Positions 61,185 through 64,000 of a DNA stretch of 64,000 bases are shown in pieces (position 1 is the first letter of the stretch; every line of letters starts with the position of its first letter). The stretch spans positions 486,290 to 550,289 of the forward strand of contig JAHEXY010000003.1 of assembly GCA_023251875.1 (NCBI GenBank), written 5' to 3'. The DNA is from Bacteroidota bacterium (GTDB taxonomy: Bacteria > Bacteroidota > Bacteroidia > JAHEXY01). The position numbers were made by a program, and so were the translations under genes. A model generated the notes under the pieces. The model was not told where the DNA came from. It saw only the letters and a list, made by a program, of their open reading frames with translations, and searched no databases.

Positions 61185-64000
61185 ATGAAAATTTTTTCAT
61201 GCTATGTTGCTATTATTGCGTTTGCGCTATTTATTAATTATGCAAATGCACAAGAACCAGATAGTGTTAAGTTTGATCTATTACAATTAAGACAGAAATG
61301 TGCTATCGGATTTAAACAAAATGTATTAAAAGTAAAAGATAAGTTTGGAAATTCAAGCCTTCCTTTGGTTGAAAATGGACCATGTTCTAACGTAAATTTT
61401 GAAGATGGTACTTTTAATGGTTGGGAGGGCTATTATGGTTGTCAATGCAGTTATTTAGACCTTAATACTTTTTATCCATATTACAATTATGGGTTTAACA
61501 CTTACAATACAAATTATGGTGATCATACGATGCTGTCTTCTGGTAATGATCCATTTGCAGGAGCTGCATTGCCTGTAAATTATCCCGGTGGAGGTGCTTA
61601 TTCTTTAAAACTTGGAGATTATGATACTGATATGGGAATGTATGCTTTATATGGTTCAAATTCGGCTGCCATTTCTCAAACATTTAAGGTTGATGCCTCT
61701 AATGCCAATTTTACTTATCATTTTGCTGTTGTTATGGAAAATGCTGTTAACCATACCTCAACCAATCAGCCATATTTTGCTGTTGCCATGTTTGACCAAA
61801 ATGGGAATGAAATTACTTGCGCGCAGTACGAAGTAGAAGGTTCTCAAATTACAGTTGCCGGTTCTGGATTTGTAAAAACATCATTCTCTGAAACTGATGG
61901 TAGTTATGTTTATTATAAACCATGGTCATCTGTATATGTTCCCTTATCTGCTTATATTGGGCAAAATGTAACGCTTTATTTTGAAATAAGTGACTGCCTT
62001 TTAGGAGGTCATTTTGCTTATGCATATATAGATGCAAGTTGCAATACCAATGAACTTACATTAACACCTAATTGTGCTACTAAATCAGTAACAATAAAAG
62101 CTCCTGATGGAGCTTCTACTTATTCCTGGAAAGGTCCAAGTGGTTTTACCTCGAGTAGTCAATCTATTTCGGCAACAGTAACTGGAAATTATACTGTTAC
62201 CATGGCTTCCATTTCTAATACATCTTGTACCTACACACTTGATACAACAATTACAATTAACAATATATTTCCTACTGTTACTACAACTAAAACTGATGCT
62301 ACATGTGGCCAAAATAATGGATCTGCTTCTGCTACTATTTCTGGTGGAGATTCACCCTATACCTACTCTTGGAGCAACGGCAAAACTACATCATCTATTT
62401 CCAATCTTGCATCAGGATCTTATACAGTAACTGTTACCGATAAAAATGGTTGTACGAGTACAGCTACAGCCACTATAAGTGATGTAAGCGGACCAACCGT
62501 TACCACCACACAAACAGATGCCATTTGTGGAAACAACGATGGAACAGCACAAGCAAGCGCCAGTGGAGGAACATCACCTTATACTTACTCTTGGAGCAAT
62601 GGTAAAACGACTTCATCTATTTCCAATCTCGCAGCAGGATCTTATACAGTAACTGTCACTGATAAAAATGGTTGTACAAGTACAGCTACAGCCACTGTAA
62701 GTGATGTAAGCGGACCAACCGTTACCACCACACAAACAGATGCCATTTGTGGAAACAACGATGGAACAGCACAAGCAAGCGCCAGTGGAGGAACATCACC
62801 TTATACTTACTCTTGGAGCAATGGCAAAACTACTTCTTCTATTTCCAATCTCGCAGCAGGATCTTATACAGTAACTGTCACTGATAAAAATGGTTGTACA
62901 AGTACAGCTACAGCCACTGTAAGTGATGTAAGCGGACCAACCGTTACCACAACACAAACAGATGCCACTTGTGGAAACAACGATGGAACAGCACAAGCAA
63001 GTGCCAGTGGAGGAACATCACCTTATACTTATTCTTGGAGCAATGGCAAAACTACTTCTTCTATTTCCAATCTCGCAGCAGGATCTTATACAGTAACTGT
63101 CACTGATAAAAATGGTTGTACAAGTACAGCTACAGCCACTGTAAGTGATGTAAGCGGACCAACCGTTACCACAACACAAACAGATGCCACTTGTGGAAAC
63201 AACGATGGAACAGCACAAGCAAGTGCCAGTGGAGGAACATCACCTTATACTTATTCTTGGAGCAATGGTAAAACGACTTCATCTATTTCCAATCTCGCAG
63301 CAGGATCTTATACAGTAACTGTCACTGATAAAAATGGTTGTACAAGTACAGCTACAGCCACCGTAAGTGATGTAAGCGGACCAACCGTTACCACCACACA
63401 AACAGATGCCACTTGCAGCAACAGCAATGGCTCAGCCACCGTAAGTGCAACCGGTGGCACATCACCATATACCTACTCCTGGAGTAACGGCAAAACAACG
63501 TCCTCCATTACCAATGTAGCATCAGGAACCTATACCGTGACAGTCACCGATAAAAACGGTTGTACTACCACTGCCACTGCAACGATCAATAATACGGGAG
63601 GCGCCACTGCCACCACAACAGTAGTAGATGCAAGCTGCGGCAACAGCAATGGCTCTGCCACCGTAAGTGCCACAGGCGGCACCTCACCATATACCTATTC
63701 ATGGAGTAACGGCAAAACAACATCATCCATTACCAATGTAGCTGCGGGAACTTATACCGTAACAGTCACCGATAAAAATGGTTGTACCACTGCAGCAACA
63801 GCAACGATCAATAATACGGGAGGCGCCACTGCCACCACAACAGTAGTTGATGCAAGCTGCGGCAACAGCAATGGCTCAGCCACCGTAAGTGCCACAGGCG
63901 GCACCTCACCATATACCTATTCATGGAGTAACGGCAAAACAACATCATCCATTACCAATGTAGCTGCGGGAACTTATACCGTAACAGTCACCGATAAAAA
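61185..64000 (+). CDS. Large SprB-repeat surface adhesin (3' end outside window)
   Basis: The ATG at 61185 starts a signal peptide (IIAFALFINYANAQ), and the frame stays open to the window edge (more than 938 residues). Residues about 60-290 form a jellyroll-like domain (NFEDGTFNGWEGYYG, QTFKVDASNANFTYHFAV, LYFEISDCLLGGHFAYAYIDA). One Ig-like/PKD-like domain follows (TLTPNCATKSVTI, YSWKGPSGF). From about 371 the protein consists of 74-residue SprB repeats (DATCGNNDGTAQASASGG, SPYTYSWSNGKTTSSISNL, GSYTVTVTDKNGCTSTAT). SprB is the mobile gliding adhesin of Flavobacterium, and repeats of this type occur in many T9SS-exported adhesins. A T9SS sorting domain is expected beyond the window. Confidence 0.92.
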   Translation, partial: MKIFSCYVAIIAFALFINYANAQEPDSVKFDLLQLRQKCAIGFKQNVLKVKDKFGNSSLPLVENGPCSNVNFEDGTFNGWEGYYGCQCSYLDLNTFYPYYNYGFNTYNTNYGDHTMLSSGNDPFAGAALPVNYPGGGAYSLKLGDYDTDMGMYALYGSNSAAISQTFKVDASNANFTYHFAVVMENAVNHTSTNQPYFAVAMFDQNGNEITCAQYEVEGSQITVAGSGFVKTSFSETDGSYVYYKPWSSVYVPLSAYIGQNVTLYFEISDCLLGGHFAYAYIDASCNTNELTLTPNCATKSVTIKAPDGASTYSWKGPSGFTSSSQSISATVTGNYTVTMASISNTSCTYTLDTTITINNIFPTVTTTKTDATCGQNNGSASATISGGDSPYTYSWSNGKTTSSISNLASGSYTVTVTDKNGCTSTATATISDVSGPTVTTTQTDAICGNNDGTAQASASGGTSPYTYSWSNGKTTSSISNLAAGSYTVTVTDKNGCTSTATATVSDVSGPTVTTTQTDAICGNNDGTAQASASGGTSPYTYSWSNGKTTSSISNLAAGSYTVTVTDKNGCTSTATATVSDVSGPTVTTTQTDATCGNNDGTAQASASGGTSPYTYSWSNGKTTSSISNLAAGSYTVTVTDKNGCTSTATATVSDVSGPTVTTTQTDATCGNNDGTAQASASGGTSPYTYSWSNGKTTSSISNLAAGSYTVTVTDKNGCTSTATATVSDVSGPTVTTTQTDATCSNSNGSATVSATGGTSPYTYSWSNGKTTSSITNVASGTYTVTVTDKNGCTTTATATINNTGGATATTTVVDASCGNSNGSATVSATGGTSPYTYSWSNGKTTSSITNVAAGTYTVTVTDKNGCTTAATATINNTGGATATTTVVDASCGNSNGSATVSATGGTSPYTYSWSNGKTTSSITNVAAGTYTVTVTDK
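62295..64000 (+). repeat. Tandem 222-bp SprB repeats
   Basis: Units begin at 62295, 62517, 62739, 62961, 63183, 63405, 63627 and 63849, each exactly 222 bp apart, and the array continues past the window. Units starting 62739 and 62961 differ at about three bases. Units from 63405 onward use a different, GC-richer set of synonymous codons and a different linker (INNTGGATATTTVVDAS). Confidence 0.95.

Noticed and set aside
62796..63218. Two identical minus-strand 66-aa ORFs antisense to the SprB repeats
   Set aside because: They are shadows of consecutive 222-bp units and appear once per repeat with the same frame.
62295..64000. CRISPR-like or satellite array
   Set aside because: The 222-bp period is a multiple of three within one open frame and encodes SprB repeats; there are no spacers.

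Overview
The window is AT-rich DNA from a member of the Bacteroidota. The signs are secreted proteins ending in type IX secretion (T9SS) C-terminal sorting domains, an SprB-repeat adhesin, a protein with an SBBP/PKD layout, promoters of the TTG-N19/20-TAnnTTTG type, and the short GC-rich and AT-rich interspersed repeats typical of this phylum. The genus cannot be fixed from the sequence alone.

Layout. (1) 1-5.5 kb: a partial secreted SBBP/PKD protein and xerD on the minus strand, then aroQ and cinA on the plus strand. (2) 5.5-31.7 kb, locus A: a 518-aa helical-repeat protein on the minus strand. Divergent from it runs a long plus-strand series: a BNR/sortilin-like propeller with a T9SS tail, a small IS1-InsA-like zinc-ribbon/HTH protein, a giant Rhs-type shell protein (1818 aa), its 527-aa companion, a 3039-aa YD-repeat/Rhs protein, and two tandem paralogues (846 and 708 aa). 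The paralogues share a transglutaminase-like N-terminus and a short Rhs-core tail but carry different C-terminal domains (Hint plus an unknown domain; a caspase-like domain). (3) 31.7-34 kb: a small membrane protein, an orphan double-glycine RiPP-like precursor, and a S74/T9SS protein. (4) 34-51.9 kb, locus B: the same gene order again (518-aa helical protein, propeller/T9SS, zinc-ribbon/HTH, Rhs shell, YD-repeat protein, Rhs core/tip), with different fission and fusion points and different tips. (5) 51.9-59.4 kb: interspersed repeats, a truncated Fic (DUF4172) gene, a winged-helix regulator with membrane proteins, VanZ and CreD, a frameshifted membrane gene, a MITE-like element, and an EEP-family membrane protein. 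(6) 59.4-64 kb: cysteine desulfurase, tRNA-Arg(ACG) with its own promoter and terminator, and the start of an SprB-repeat adhesin built from strict 222-bp units.

How the genes may work together. Loci A and B are two versions of one module. The T9SS-exported propeller, the Rhs shell and YD-repeat proteins, and interchangeable C-terminal domains after the DPDG junction look like a surface-displayed polymorphic-toxin or adhesion system. The InsA-like zinc-ribbon/HTH protein is a plausible dedicated regulator, and the 518-aa cytosolic helical protein a plausible accessory factor. These roles are inference; the repeated gene order is seen directly. In the 52-57 kb region, two related operator-like palindromes (ACTTTG-N5-CAAAGT), one of them overlapping a -7 box, suggest that the winged-helix protein controls its own operon and the VanZ/CreD group.
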